DNA of 28,919 nt. It comes from an uncultured Lachnospiraceae bacterium. GTDB taxonomy: Bacteria; Bacillota; Clostridia; Lachnospirales; Lachnospiraceae. The position numbers were made by a program, and so were the translations under genes. Every line of letters begins with the position of its first letter. Position 1 is the first letter of the stretch. The stretch covers positions 1-28,919 of the forward strand of contig CAJURF010000044.1 in the NCBI GenBank assembly GCA_910588825.1. Reading direction: 5' to 3'. This document shows positions 7,605 to 14,694 of the stretch, piece after piece. Under the pieces are notes generated by a model. It saw only the letters and a list, made by a program, of their open reading frames with translations, did not search any database and was not told where the DNA came from.

Positions 7605-9917
7605 ATGAGCAAAAGAGTAGAAGTAATGCCTGCAGTGGCCCTGCGGGGGACTACTGTAATCCCGGATATGATTGTACACTTTGATATCAGCAGACCCCGC
7701 TCGGTGAAAGCCGTAGAAAAGGCCATGCTGAATAACCAGCGAATATTTTTGATTACCCAGAAAGATCCGGCAGTGGAAGCTCCGGGTCTTAATGGCTTAT
7801 ATAAGATAGGAACCATCGGCTGTGTAAAGCAGGTGGTGAAACTGCCCCAGAATATTCTGCGGATTTTAGTGGAAGGCGAAGAACGGGGAGAATTGGTGGA
7901 GATTATCCAGGACGATGAGATGCTGGAAGTGGAAGTTTCCATTCCCTCCGAAGAAAAAGAAATGATGAACCAAAGTATGCGCCAGGCTATGATCCGCAGT
8001 ATGAAAGAGACTTTTCAGAGTTACTGTATGGAGTGCGGCAAAGTCAGTAAGGAACTGGCGGCTCAGATTATCAGCATTGAGGACCTGGAAATGCTGGTGG
8101 ACCAAATCAGCATCCATCTGTCTCTGGAATACACAGATAAGCAGAAGATTCTGGAAGCAGTGCGGCTGGAAGACAGGTATGAGCTGCTGGGCGTTATTTT
8201 GAATAATGAGATACAGATTGCCCAGATCCGTCAGGAACTGCAGATGAAAATCCGGGAGCGTATCGACAAGAACCAGAAAGAATATATTTTAAAAGAGCAG
8301 TTAAAATTGATTCAGGAGGAACTGGGGGAGGATAACTCCCAGAGCGAAATAGAGGAATTCCGGGAGAGACTGGAAAAACTAGAAGCGTCAGACAGCGTGA
8401 AGGAGAAGATTGCCAAAGAGATCGACCGTTTCAAATCTCTGGGCTCCAGCGCTTCAGAGAGCGCCGTGGCCAGGGGATATATAGAGACACTGCTGGACCT
8501 TCCCTGGGATAAAACGTCAAAAGATTCCATTGATTTGAAGAAAACCAACCGGATTCTGGAAGCAGACCATTACGGTCTGGAGAAAGTAAAAGAGAGGATT
8601 GTGGAATATCTGGCCGTGCGCATCCTGAATGAGAAAGGCGACAGCCCCATCTTATGTCTGGTGGGGCCTCCGGGAACAGGAAAGACTTCCATTGCCAGGT
8701 CTGTGGCAAAAGCGCTGAATAAAAAATATGTGCGCATCTGTCTGGGCGGTGTCCGTGACGAAGCAGAAATCCGGGGGCATAGAAGGACCTATGTGGGAGC
8801 CATGCCAGGGCGGATTGCAGTAGGATTAAAACAGGCAGGGGTGAAAAATCCCCTGATGCTGCTGGATGAAATCGATAAGACCAGCAGTGATTATAAAGGA
8901 GATACGGCATCTGCCCTGCTGGAAGTGCTGGACTCGGAGCAGAACAATAAATTTTCAGACCACTATGTGGAGATTCCGCTGGATTTGTCAGAGGTTCTAT
9001 TTATTGCCACGGCCAATGACGCATCCACCATACCGCGGCCGCTCTTAGACCGTATGGAGCTGATTGAAATCGGCGGTTATACAGAAAATGAGAAAGAGCA
9101 TATCGTAAAAGACCATCTGCTTCCTAAGCAGAGGGACATTCACGGTCTGAAAAAATCTCAGCTGGCCATTCAGTCCTCTGCCATCAAGAAAATTATCAGC
9201 GGTTATACCAGAGAATCCGGTGTCCGGAATCTGGAGAGGCGGATCGGGAAAATCTGCCGGAAAGCGGCTCGTGAGATTTTGGAGGGGAACAGTAAGAAGA
9301 TCACTGTGACCGGAAAAAATGTGCAGAAATATCTGGGACATGAAAAATACAGTGTCCATCTGGCAAATAAGAAAGATGAAATCGGTGTTGTCAGAGGCCT
9401 GGCGTGGACCAGCGCAGGCGGAGATACCCTGCAGATTGAAGTCAATGTAATGCCTGGCAAAGGAAAATTACAGCTGACCGGACAGATGGGTGATGTAATG
9501 AAGGAGTCAGCACAGGCGGGAATCAGTTATATCCGTTCTGTGGCAGAGCGATATGAAATAGAGCCGGAATATTTTCAGGAGCATGACATCCATATACATA
9601 TTCCTGAAGGAGCGGTGCCGAAAGACGGTCCGTCCGCAGGAATAACAATGGCGTCTGCCATGCTCTCGGCAATTACTGAAAAGCCGGCCAAAGCCAGCCT
9701 GGCAATGACCGGTGAGATCACCCTGCGGGGAAGAGTGCTTCCAGTGGGCGGACTGAAAGAAAAACTGCTGGCTGCAAAATGCGCAAAAATCAAAACAGTT
9801 TTGGTTCCCAAAGAAAATCGTCCGGATATCAAAGAACTTTCGGAGGAGATTACCGGCGGGATGGATATTCTGTATGTGGAATCTATGGAAGAGGTGCTGG
9901 AAGAGGTGCTGGTATGA
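7605..9917 (+). CDS. lon: Lon ATP-dependent protease
   Basis: A cytoplasmic AAA+ serine protease that removes damaged and regulatory proteins. At 770 residues it is a standard LonA. It has an N-terminal substrate-binding domain (from VALRGTTVIPDM) and a coiled-coil middle. Walker A GPPGTGKT is at 354-361, with Walker B in LMLLDEIDK. The C-terminal protease domain has catalytic Ser677 in KDGPSAGIT and Lys720 in GGLKEKLL. The start is supported by GGAGGG just upstream. The stop overlaps the engB start (ATGA), a sign of translational coupling. Confidence 0.98.
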   Translation: MSKRVEVMPAVALRGTTVIPDMIVHFDISRPRSVKAVEKAMLNNQRIFLITQKDPAVEAPGLNGLYKIGTIGCVKQVVKLPQNILRILVEGEERGELVEIIQDDEMLEVEVSIPSEEKEMMNQSMRQAMIRSMKETFQSYCMECGKVSKELAAQIISIEDLEMLVDQISIHLSLEYTDKQKILEAVRLEDRYELLGVILNNEIQIAQIRQELQMKIRERIDKNQKEYILKEQLKLIQEELGEDNSQSEIEEFRERLEKLEASDSVKEKIAKEIDRFKSLGSSASESAVARGYIETLLDLPWDKTSKDSIDLKKTNRILEADHYGLEKVKERIVEYLAVRILNEKGDSPILCLVGPPGTGKTSIARSVAKALNKKYVRICLGGVRDEAEIRGHRRTYVGAMPGRIAVGLKQAGVKNPLMLLDEIDKTSSDYKGDTASALLEVLDSEQNNKFSDHYVEIPLDLSEVLFIATANDASTIPRPLLDRMELIEIGGYTENEKEHIVKDHLLPKQRDIHGLKKSQLAIQSSAIKKIISGYTRESGVRNLERRIGKICRKAAREILEGNSKKITVTGKNVQKYLGHEKYSVHLANKKDEIGVVRGLAWTSAGGDTLQIEVNVMPGKGKLQLTGQMGDVMKESAQAGISYIRSVAERYEIEPEYFQEHDIHIHIPEGAVPKDGPSAGITMASAMLSAITEKPAKASLAMTGEITLRGRVLPVGGLKEKLLAAKCAKIKTVLVPKENRPDIKELSEEITGGMDILYVESMEEVLEEVLV

Positions 9918-10543
9918 TTATAAAAAGTGCTTCGCTGGATGTTGTATGCGGCGTGACCAGCGTTTTGCCGGAAAGCGATATGCCGGAGATTGCCTTTGCC
10001 GGAAAGTCCAATGTGGGGAAATCTTCTCTGATTAACAGTCTGATGAACAGGAAATCCTTGGCGAGAACCAGTTCTCAGCCGGGGAAAACTCAGACAATTA
10101 ATTATTATAATGTGAACAAACAGATTTTTCTGGTGGATCTGCCCGGATATGGGTACGCCAAAGCCTCCAAGTCGGAGAAAGAACAGTGGGGGAAGATGGT
10201 GGACCGTTATCTGCACAGTTCCTCGGCTCTGGAGGCCGTTTTTCTGTTGGTGGATATCCGCCATGCGCCGTCAGAAAACGATAAGATGATGCATCAGTGG
10301 ATTGTGTCCAACGGCTATGAACCCATTATCATCGCCACTAAGCTGGATAAGATCAAACGCAGTCAGATCGCGAAACAGACCAAATTGATACGGACAGGGC
10401 TGCATTTGCCTGCCGACACCCGAATGATTCCCTTTTCCGCCACGTCCCGTCAGGGCAGGGAGGAAATATGGAAGATTATGGAAAACGTGATTGCGGGGGA
10501 AGGTGCTTATGGGAATCATTCGGGCCAGGAAGCTGGGGTTTGA
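9914..10543 (+). CDS. engB: EngB/YsxC ribosome-assembly GTPase
   Basis: A GTPase needed for 50S subunit maturation. It has 209 residues from ATG 9914, which overlaps the lon stop by 4 nt. A longer reading from 9779 would lie inside lon and is rejected. The G motifs are clear: G1 AGKSNVGKSS, G3 DLPGYGYAK, G4 ATKLDKI and G5-like FSATS. The last 12 or so residues after IMENVIAG do not look like the family tail and are encoded by the beginning of ecfA1 in another frame (35-bp overlap). This suggests the original engB stop was lost when the two gene blocks were joined. Confidence 0.96.
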   Translation: MIIKSASLDVVCGVTSVLPESDMPEIAFAGKSNVGKSSLINSLMNRKSLARTSSQPGKTQTINYYNVNKQIFLVDLPGYGYAKASKSEKEQWGKMVDRYLHSSSALEAVFLLVDIRHAPSENDKMMHQWIVSNGYEPIIIATKLDKIKRSQIAKQTKLIRTGLHLPADTRMIPFSATSRQGREEIWKIMENVIAGEGAYGNHSGQEAGV

Positions 10544-11360
10544 TTTTTATCGATATGATGAAAACGGCCGGATACAGGAGGCAAGCCATGCTGTACGCAG
10601 CGTGGATCTGGATATTGAGGCAGGGCAGTTTGCGGCGGTGTTGGGCCGCAACGGTTCCGGGAAGTCTACCCTGGCAAAGCATATGAATGCATTGTTGATT
10701 CCCACGGAGGGTGTGCTGTGGGTGGACGGCATGGATACCTGCCAGGAAAGTGAACTGTGGAAGATACGCCAGAAAGCCGGCATGGTTTTCCAGAATCCTG
10801 ATAATCAGATTATTGGAACTGTGGTAGAAGAAGATGTGGGTTTCGGGCCGGAAAATATGGGGGTACCCACAGAAGATATCTGGAAACGGGTGGATGACAG
10901 TCTAAAGGCAGTGGGCATGACGGCCTATCGGTATCATTCTCCCAATAAGCTGTCTGGCGGACAAAAGCAGCGGGTGGCCATAGCCGGGGTGATGGCTATG
11001 CGCCCCCGCTGTATTGTATTAGACGAGCCCACGGCCATGCTGGACCCCAACGGGCGCAAAGAAGTGCTGAAGGCCCTGCGGGAGCTGAATCAGAAAGAAC
11101 AGGTGACAGTGATTCTTATCACCCACTATATGGAAGAAGTGGTATATGCAGATAAGGTGTTCGTGATGGATCAGGGAGAGCTTATGATGCAGGGGTCACC
11201 CAGAGAGATTTTCAGCCGCGTGGAAGAAATGAAGAAGTGCGGTCTGGATGTTCCTCAGGTAACGATGCTGGCTCATGAACTGCGAAAGTCAGGCCTGAAG
11301 CTGCCGGAAGATATATTGACCAGAGAAGAATTGGTGGATGCGTTATGTCAATTGAGTTAA
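10509..11360 (+). CDS. ecfA1: ECF transporter ATPase EcfA1
   Basis: One of the two ATPases of the energy-coupling factor module shared by vitamin and metal S-components. It has 283 residues. Walker A GRNGSGKST is at 46-54, the ABC signature is LSGGQKQR, Walker B is CIVLDEPTAMLD, and the switch His is in LITHYMEEV. The C-terminal VPQVTMLAHELRKSG is typical of EcfA tails. ATG 10509 is preferred to the upstream TTG at 10491 because a purine-rich GGGGGAAGG site lies just upstream and the family N-terminus begins here. It overlaps engB by 35 nt and ecfA2 by 16 nt. No S-component is in the window. Confidence 0.95.
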   Translation: MGIIRARKLGFDFYRYDENGRIQEASHAVRSVDLDIEAGQFAAVLGRNGSGKSTLAKHMNALLIPTEGVLWVDGMDTCQESELWKIRQKAGMVFQNPDNQIIGTVVEEDVGFGPENMGVPTEDIWKRVDDSLKAVGMTAYRYHSPNKLSGGQKQRVAIAGVMAMRPRCIVLDEPTAMLDPNGRKEVLKALRELNQKEQVTVILITHYMEEVVYADKVFVMDQGELMMQGSPREIFSRVEEMKKCGLDVPQVTMLAHELRKSGLKLPEDILTREELVDALCQLS

Positions 11361-12202
11361 AACATGTTTCTTATCGGTACAGCCCAGGCACAGTATATGA
11401 AATGCGTGCATTGGAACACATTGATTTGTCTATCCCGGATGGCCAGTTTATTGGAATCATCGGACATACAGGCAGCGGGAAGTCCACTTTGATACAGTTA
11501 TTAAACGGCTTGCTGAAGCCATCTGAGGGGCAGGTGCTCTACAACGGAGAGGACATCTGGGGTGAGGGATTTTCCAGAAAAAAACTCCGTGGACAGGTGG
11601 GGCTGGTATTTCAGTATTCGGAACATCAGCTGTTTGAGATGGATGTGCTGAAAGACGTCTGCTTTGGACCGAAAAACCAGGGGCTGGGGCAGGCGGAGGC
11701 AGAGGAACAGGCTCGAAAGGCGCTGGAACATGTGGGTATGCCAAAGGAGCTTTTTGGAAAGTCCCCTTTTGAACTCTCAGGCGGGCAGAAAAAGCGGGCA
11801 GCCATAGCCGGGGTTCTGGCCATGAATCCCAGGATACTCATATTGGATGAGCCTGCGGCGGGTCTTGACCCGGGGGGGAGGGATGAAATACTTTCCCAGA
11901 TTGCCATTCTTCACAGAACCCGGAAGATGGCCATTGTGCTGGTATCCCACAGTATGGAGGATGTGGCTCGTTATGTGGAGCGCATCGTTGTGCTCAATGA
12001 GGGACGCGTTGCCTTTGACGATGAACCCAGGAAGGTGTTCGCCCATTATAAAGAGCTGGAGCGTATGGGTCTGGCGGCACCGGAGATTACGTATGTGATG
12101 CATGACCTGAAGGCAAAAGGACTGCAGGTAGATACAGGGGCGATTACCATAGAGGAGGCAAAGGAGAGTATCTTGAAAGCGTTGAAAGGGGAGAGGCGAT
12201 GA
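11345..12202 (+). CDS. ecfA2: ECF transporter ATPase EcfA2
   Basis: The second ECF ATPase, 285 residues, expected to form a heterodimer with EcfA1 and to couple to EcfT. Walker A GHTGSGKST is at 40-48. The signature is LSGGQKKR, Walker B is ILILDEPAAGLD, and the switch His is in VSHSMEDV. The C-terminus contains APEITYVMHDLKAKG, the EcfA2 hallmark. The start lies within the end of ecfA1 and the stop overlaps ecfT by 4 nt, so the three genes are translationally coupled. Confidence 0.95.
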   Translation: MSIELKHVSYRYSPGTVYEMRALEHIDLSIPDGQFIGIIGHTGSGKSTLIQLLNGLLKPSEGQVLYNGEDIWGEGFSRKKLRGQVGLVFQYSEHQLFEMDVLKDVCFGPKNQGLGQAEAEEQARKALEHVGMPKELFGKSPFELSGGQKKRAAIAGVLAMNPRILILDEPAAGLDPGGRDEILSQIAILHRTRKMAIVLVSHSMEDVARYVERIVVLNEGRVAFDDEPRKVFAHYKELERMGLAAPEITYVMHDLKAKGLQVDTGAITIEEAKESILKALKGERR

Positions 12203-13002
12203 TCCGGGACATTACACTGGGACAGTATTATCCGGCTGATTCGGTGCTTCACAGGCTGGACCCCCGGACAAAATTTGTGGGAACACTGTTGTTTGTGATT
12301 TCTCTGTTTATTTTCCACACATTTCCCGGGTACGGCGCTGCCACCATATTTCTGGCGGGAATGATTGTTTTGTCTAAAGTGCCTGTGTCTTTTATGTTTC
12401 GGGGGCTTAAAGCAATTTTGGTGATTCTTTTGTTTACTGTTGTGTTCAACATGCTGCTTACCCCAGGGCGGGTAATCTGGCAGCTGGGATTACTGAAAAT
12501 TACCTGGGAAGGGATGATGCAGGCTGGGCGTATGGCCATCCGGCTGGTATATCTAGTGGTGGGGTCATCTATCATGACACTGACCACAACCCCCAATCAG
12601 CTCACTAATGGGCTGGAGAATCTCATGGGCCCGCTGAACCGTATCCATGTCCCGGTTCATGAGATTGCCATGATGATGTCCATTGCCCTGCGCTTTATCC
12701 CCATATTAATGGAAGAAACAGATAAGATTATGAAGGCGCAGATGGCAAGAGGAGCAGACTTTGAGAGCGGGAACATCATTCAGAAGGCGAAAAACATGAT
12801 TCCTCTGCTGGTACCTCTTTTTGTCTCTGCGTTCCGCCGTGCCAATGACCTGGCAATGGCTATGGAGGCGCGGTGTTACCATGGTGGTGAGGGGCGTACA
12901 CAGATGAAGCCTCTGCAGTATAAGGGCAGGGATTATGCAGCTTATGGGATTTTAGTGGGATACACGGCGCTGAGCATTGCATTTCGGATATGGGGGATCT
13001 AG
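12199..13002 (+). CDS. ecfT: ECF transporter transmembrane protein EcfT
   Basis: The membrane scaffold that links the ATPases to exchangeable S-components. It has 267 residues. Hydrophobic segments cluster at the N-terminus (FVGTLLFVISLFIFH, AILVILLFTVVFNML) and end (AAYGILVGYTALSIAF). The cytoplasmic coupling helices carry the two Ala-Arg-Gly-type motifs, QMARGADF and MEARCYHGG. The stop TAG is at 13000-13002. The last 15 codons are duplicated almost perfectly 1.69 kb downstream, just before truA, as part of the repeats flanking an inserted cassette. Confidence 0.95.
   Translation: MIRDITLGQYYPADSVLHRLDPRTKFVGTLLFVISLFIFHTFPGYGAATIFLAGMIVLSKVPVSFMFRGLKAILVILLFTVVFNMLLTPGRVIWQLGLLKITWEGMMQAGRMAIRLVYLVVGSSIMTLTTTPNQLTNGLENLMGPLNRIHVPVHEIAMMMSIALRFIPILMEETDKIMKAQMARGADFESGNIIQKAKNMIPLLVPLFVSAFRRANDLAMAMEARCYHGGEGRTQMKPLQYKGRDYAAYGILVGYTALSIAFRIWGI
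12957..13002 (+). repeat. Left 46-bp direct repeat of the SatD cassette
   Basis: From GGGATACACGGCG to GGGGGATCTAG. It matches 14648-14693 at 45 of 46 positions. The one difference (C at 12970, T at 14661) is synonymous in the ecfT frame (CTG versus TTG, Leu). It encodes the ecfT C-terminus and stop. Confidence 0.95.
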
Positions 13003-13047
13003 TATAACCCGTTCTAGATACTATTTCGCAGAATATAGCCTTCATAG

Positions 13048-13086
13048 TGAATAATTATTGATTATTCATCATAGAGGTGATATAAT
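13048..13086 (+). promoter_or_regulatory. Cassette promoter with overlapping palindrome
   Basis: TTGATT (13058-13063), a 17-nt spacer, and TATAAT (13081-13086) preceded by TGA, an extended -10. This is the best promoter by consensus in the window. TGAATAAT (13048-13055) and ATTATTCA (13061-13068) form a perfect inverted repeat around TATTG and overlap the -35 box. It could be an operator for the helix-turn-helix of the SatD protein, but that link is inferred. Confidence 0.7.
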
Positions 13087-13136
13087 TTGCTATAGAATCT
13101 ATCTGAAAGAAAATGCGCTGCAGGAGAGTTAGAATA

Positions 13137-13838
13137 ATGGCCTTTTTTTTCGAGGAGAAATCTTTTATTGCAGTTATAGGTGATGTAAAGAAATCAAGAG
13201 AATTGGAAAAGCGAAAAGAGATACAGGATAATCTTAAGGCTGTTTTAGATGAAATAAACGCGGTATATAGAGATGATATCGCATCAAATTTCCTAATAAC
13301 ATTGGGGGATGAATTCCAGGGATTATTATTTAATGGAAAAAATGTTCTGAAAATGATTCAGAAGATAAAAATGCAGTTATATCCGGTAGAATTACGTTTT
13401 GGAATAGGGATAGGCAGTATATCCACAGAAATTAATACAGAAATGGCGCTGGGGGCGGACGGCCCAGGTTACTATAATGCACGAAATGCTGTTGAAGTAT
13501 TAAAGAAAAACGAGAAGAAAAATAAAGCAATTCTCTCTGATATTCGGTTAGAAGATGACAAAGGGGCCGTGAAGCAGACGGTGCTGATTAATACTGTTTT
13601 TGAGCTTGCCAGAGCCATTGAAGATGGGTGGACTGACAGGCAGAGAGAGATCATCTGGGATATGCTGGCGCATCAGGACGGCCAGCAACAGGCGGCTGAC
13701 AGGCTGGGCATTGCACAGTCTTCTGTACAAAAGAGTTTGGCAAAAGGCCAGTATTATACTTATGCAAATGCATTGAAAAATGTGGAAAATATATTAGAGT
13801 GTGCCTGCGGCAGCGATGAATCCTCAGACATGCTTTAG
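13137..13838 (+). CDS. SatD-family protein with cyclase-like motifs and C-terminal HTH
   Basis: 233 residues from ATG 13137, with AGGAG at 13122-13126; the ATG at 13113 lacks a good site. It resembles the SatD family, named from a Streptococcus mutans acid-tolerance locus and of unknown activity. By eye the first 135 residues follow the class III cyclase/GGDEF palm order: FIAVIGDVKKSR (Asp16), LITLGDEFQGLL (Gly57, Asp58, Glu59), LRFGIGIGSI (Arg87), then GYYNARNAVEVL (Asn114, Arg116), which recalls the VNxAARL helix. Residues about 183-210 (QQAADRLGIAQSSVQKSLAKG) form a helix-turn-helix. No membrane segment is seen. The enzyme idea is inference; a DNA-binding regulator with a degenerate palm is equally possible. 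Confidence 0.8.
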   Translation: MAFFFEEKSFIAVIGDVKKSRELEKRKEIQDNLKAVLDEINAVYRDDIASNFLITLGDEFQGLLFNGKNVLKMIQKIKMQLYPVELRFGIGIGSISTEINTEMALGADGPGYYNARNAVEVLKKNEKKNKAILSDIRLEDDKGAVKQTVLINTVFELARAIEDGWTDRQREIIWDMLAHQDGQQQAADRLGIAQSSVQKSLAKGQYYTYANALKNVENILECACGSDESSDML

Positions 13839-13864
13839 AGTATTCAAAGACACAAAGGGGATGA

Positions 13865-14584
13865 ATGACGAATATAATTCTTGGTTTTGTAATCATACAT
13901 GTAATATGTGATTTCTATTGTCAGACAGAGAAGACTGCAGCAAAAAAGCGGGCTTATTTTAAATGGGTTGTGTATCATGCTGTTGTATATGGCATCACAG
14001 CGCTTTTGTTCTTTATTATTTTTTTACCAGGATTGGAAGTAAAATACGCGGCGGCTTTTATTTTATCCCATGGCTTGATTGATATGCTCAAGTATTTCTG
14101 CGGGTATTGGGTGAAAAATGATAAAGTGGTGTTTTGTGTAGATCAATGTCTGCACTTTTTGACCATTGCGGCGATTGTATATTACATAAGAAATTTGGAT
14201 ATAGACAGTTTGATACGCATTGAACTACAAGCATTCCTGGAAGTTTTTGGAATATCTTTGGGCATGTCGGCGGCATGGACAGCAAAATTGCTGCTGCTTC
14301 ATAAACCAGTAAATATATTGATTGCATATATATTAGAAGGGTATAAGCCACCAAAGGAAGAGAGTACAGATAAAAAAGCAGGGCGGTATATTGGAACGCT
14401 TGAAAGAATGTTGATAGCTGTTTTCATATATTTGAATCAGTATTCAGCCATTGGTTTAGTTTTAACAGCAAAGTCCATTGCACGTTACGATAGAATTGCC
14501 AATGAGCCGGATTTTGCAGAGTATTATTTATTGGGTACTTTATTAAGTACCATAAGCGCTGTCTGTATAGCGGTTATTGTTTAA
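13865..14584 (+). CDS. DUF3307 polytopic membrane protein
   Basis: 239 residues, mostly hydrophobic, with about six membrane spans (around 1-15, 36-55, 60-78, 95-108, 125-145, 184-203 and 222-239 are the candidates). The pattern fits DUF3307: polar residues inside or beside membrane segments recur as His12, Asp16, Gln20; His38; SHGLID with His69 and Asp73; DQCLH with Asp93 and His97; then GRYIGTLER and AKSIARY near the end. Such buried His and Asp could bind a metal or form an intramembrane active site, but no function is known to me. The start follows AAAGGGG at 13854-13860, 26 nt after the SatD stop, so the two genes are one operon. Confidence 0.8.
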   Translation: MTNIILGFVIIHVICDFYCQTEKTAAKKRAYFKWVVYHAVVYGITALLFFIIFLPGLEVKYAAAFILSHGLIDMLKYFCGYWVKNDKVVFCVDQCLHFLTIAAIVYYIRNLDIDSLIRIELQAFLEVFGISLGMSAAWTAKLLLLHKPVNILIAYILEGYKPPKEESTDKKAGRYIGTLERMLIAVFIYLNQYSAIGLVLTAKSIARYDRIANEPDFAEYYLLGTLLSTISAVCIAVIV

Positions 14585-14612
14585 ACACAGCTGCTCAGCA
14601 GGTACTGCTACG

Positions 14613-14649
14613 CCTGGGATTTTGCTGCAGAATGGAGCAAAATCCCGGG
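14613..14649 (+). other. Strong hairpin at the right end of the cassette
   Basis: CCTGGGATTTTGCT (14613-14626) pairs with AGCAAAATCCCGGG (14636-14649) around a 9-nt loop, with one G-T pair. The stem runs into the right direct repeat. No T run follows, so it is not a typical intrinsic terminator. It may be part of an element end. Confidence 0.65.
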
Positions 14650-14693
14650 GATACACGGCGTTGAGCATTGCATTTCGGATATGGGGGATCTAG
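14648..14693 (+). repeat. Right 46-bp direct repeat of the SatD cassette
   Basis: The copy of 12957-13002 with one synonymous change. It ends 1 nt before the truA ATG and supplies the GGGGGA ribosome site (14683-14688) used by truA. Confidence 0.95.
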
Positions 14694-14694
14694 G

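Larger units (their letters stand above)
12957..14693 (+). mobile_element. Inserted two-gene cassette (SatD + DUF3307) between ecfT and truA
   Basis: A unique segment of 1645 bp (13003-14647) bounded by 46-bp direct repeats. Deleting one repeat and the unique part gives ecfT stop, one G, then the truA ATG, the tight spacing seen elsewhere in this operon. The insert is visibly richer in A/T than its neighbours and carries its own promoter. A long direct repeat at the 3' end of a gene, which keeps that gene intact, is typical of site-specific integration. No recombinase is encoded, so it may be a remnant, be mobilised in trans, or have arrived by homologous exchange. Confidence 0.75.

Noticed and set aside
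9779..9913. Longer engB reading beginning inside lon
   Set aside because: It overlaps the conserved Lon protease domain, and the family N-terminus starts at 9914.
14585..14650. Intrinsic terminator at the cassette end
   Set aside because: The stem is strong but no T run follows on the plus strand, so it is listed as a hairpin only.
12957..14693. Cassette as a classical transposon
   Set aside because: There is no transposase, no terminal inverted repeat pair, and the 46-bp direct repeat is far too long for a normal target duplication.
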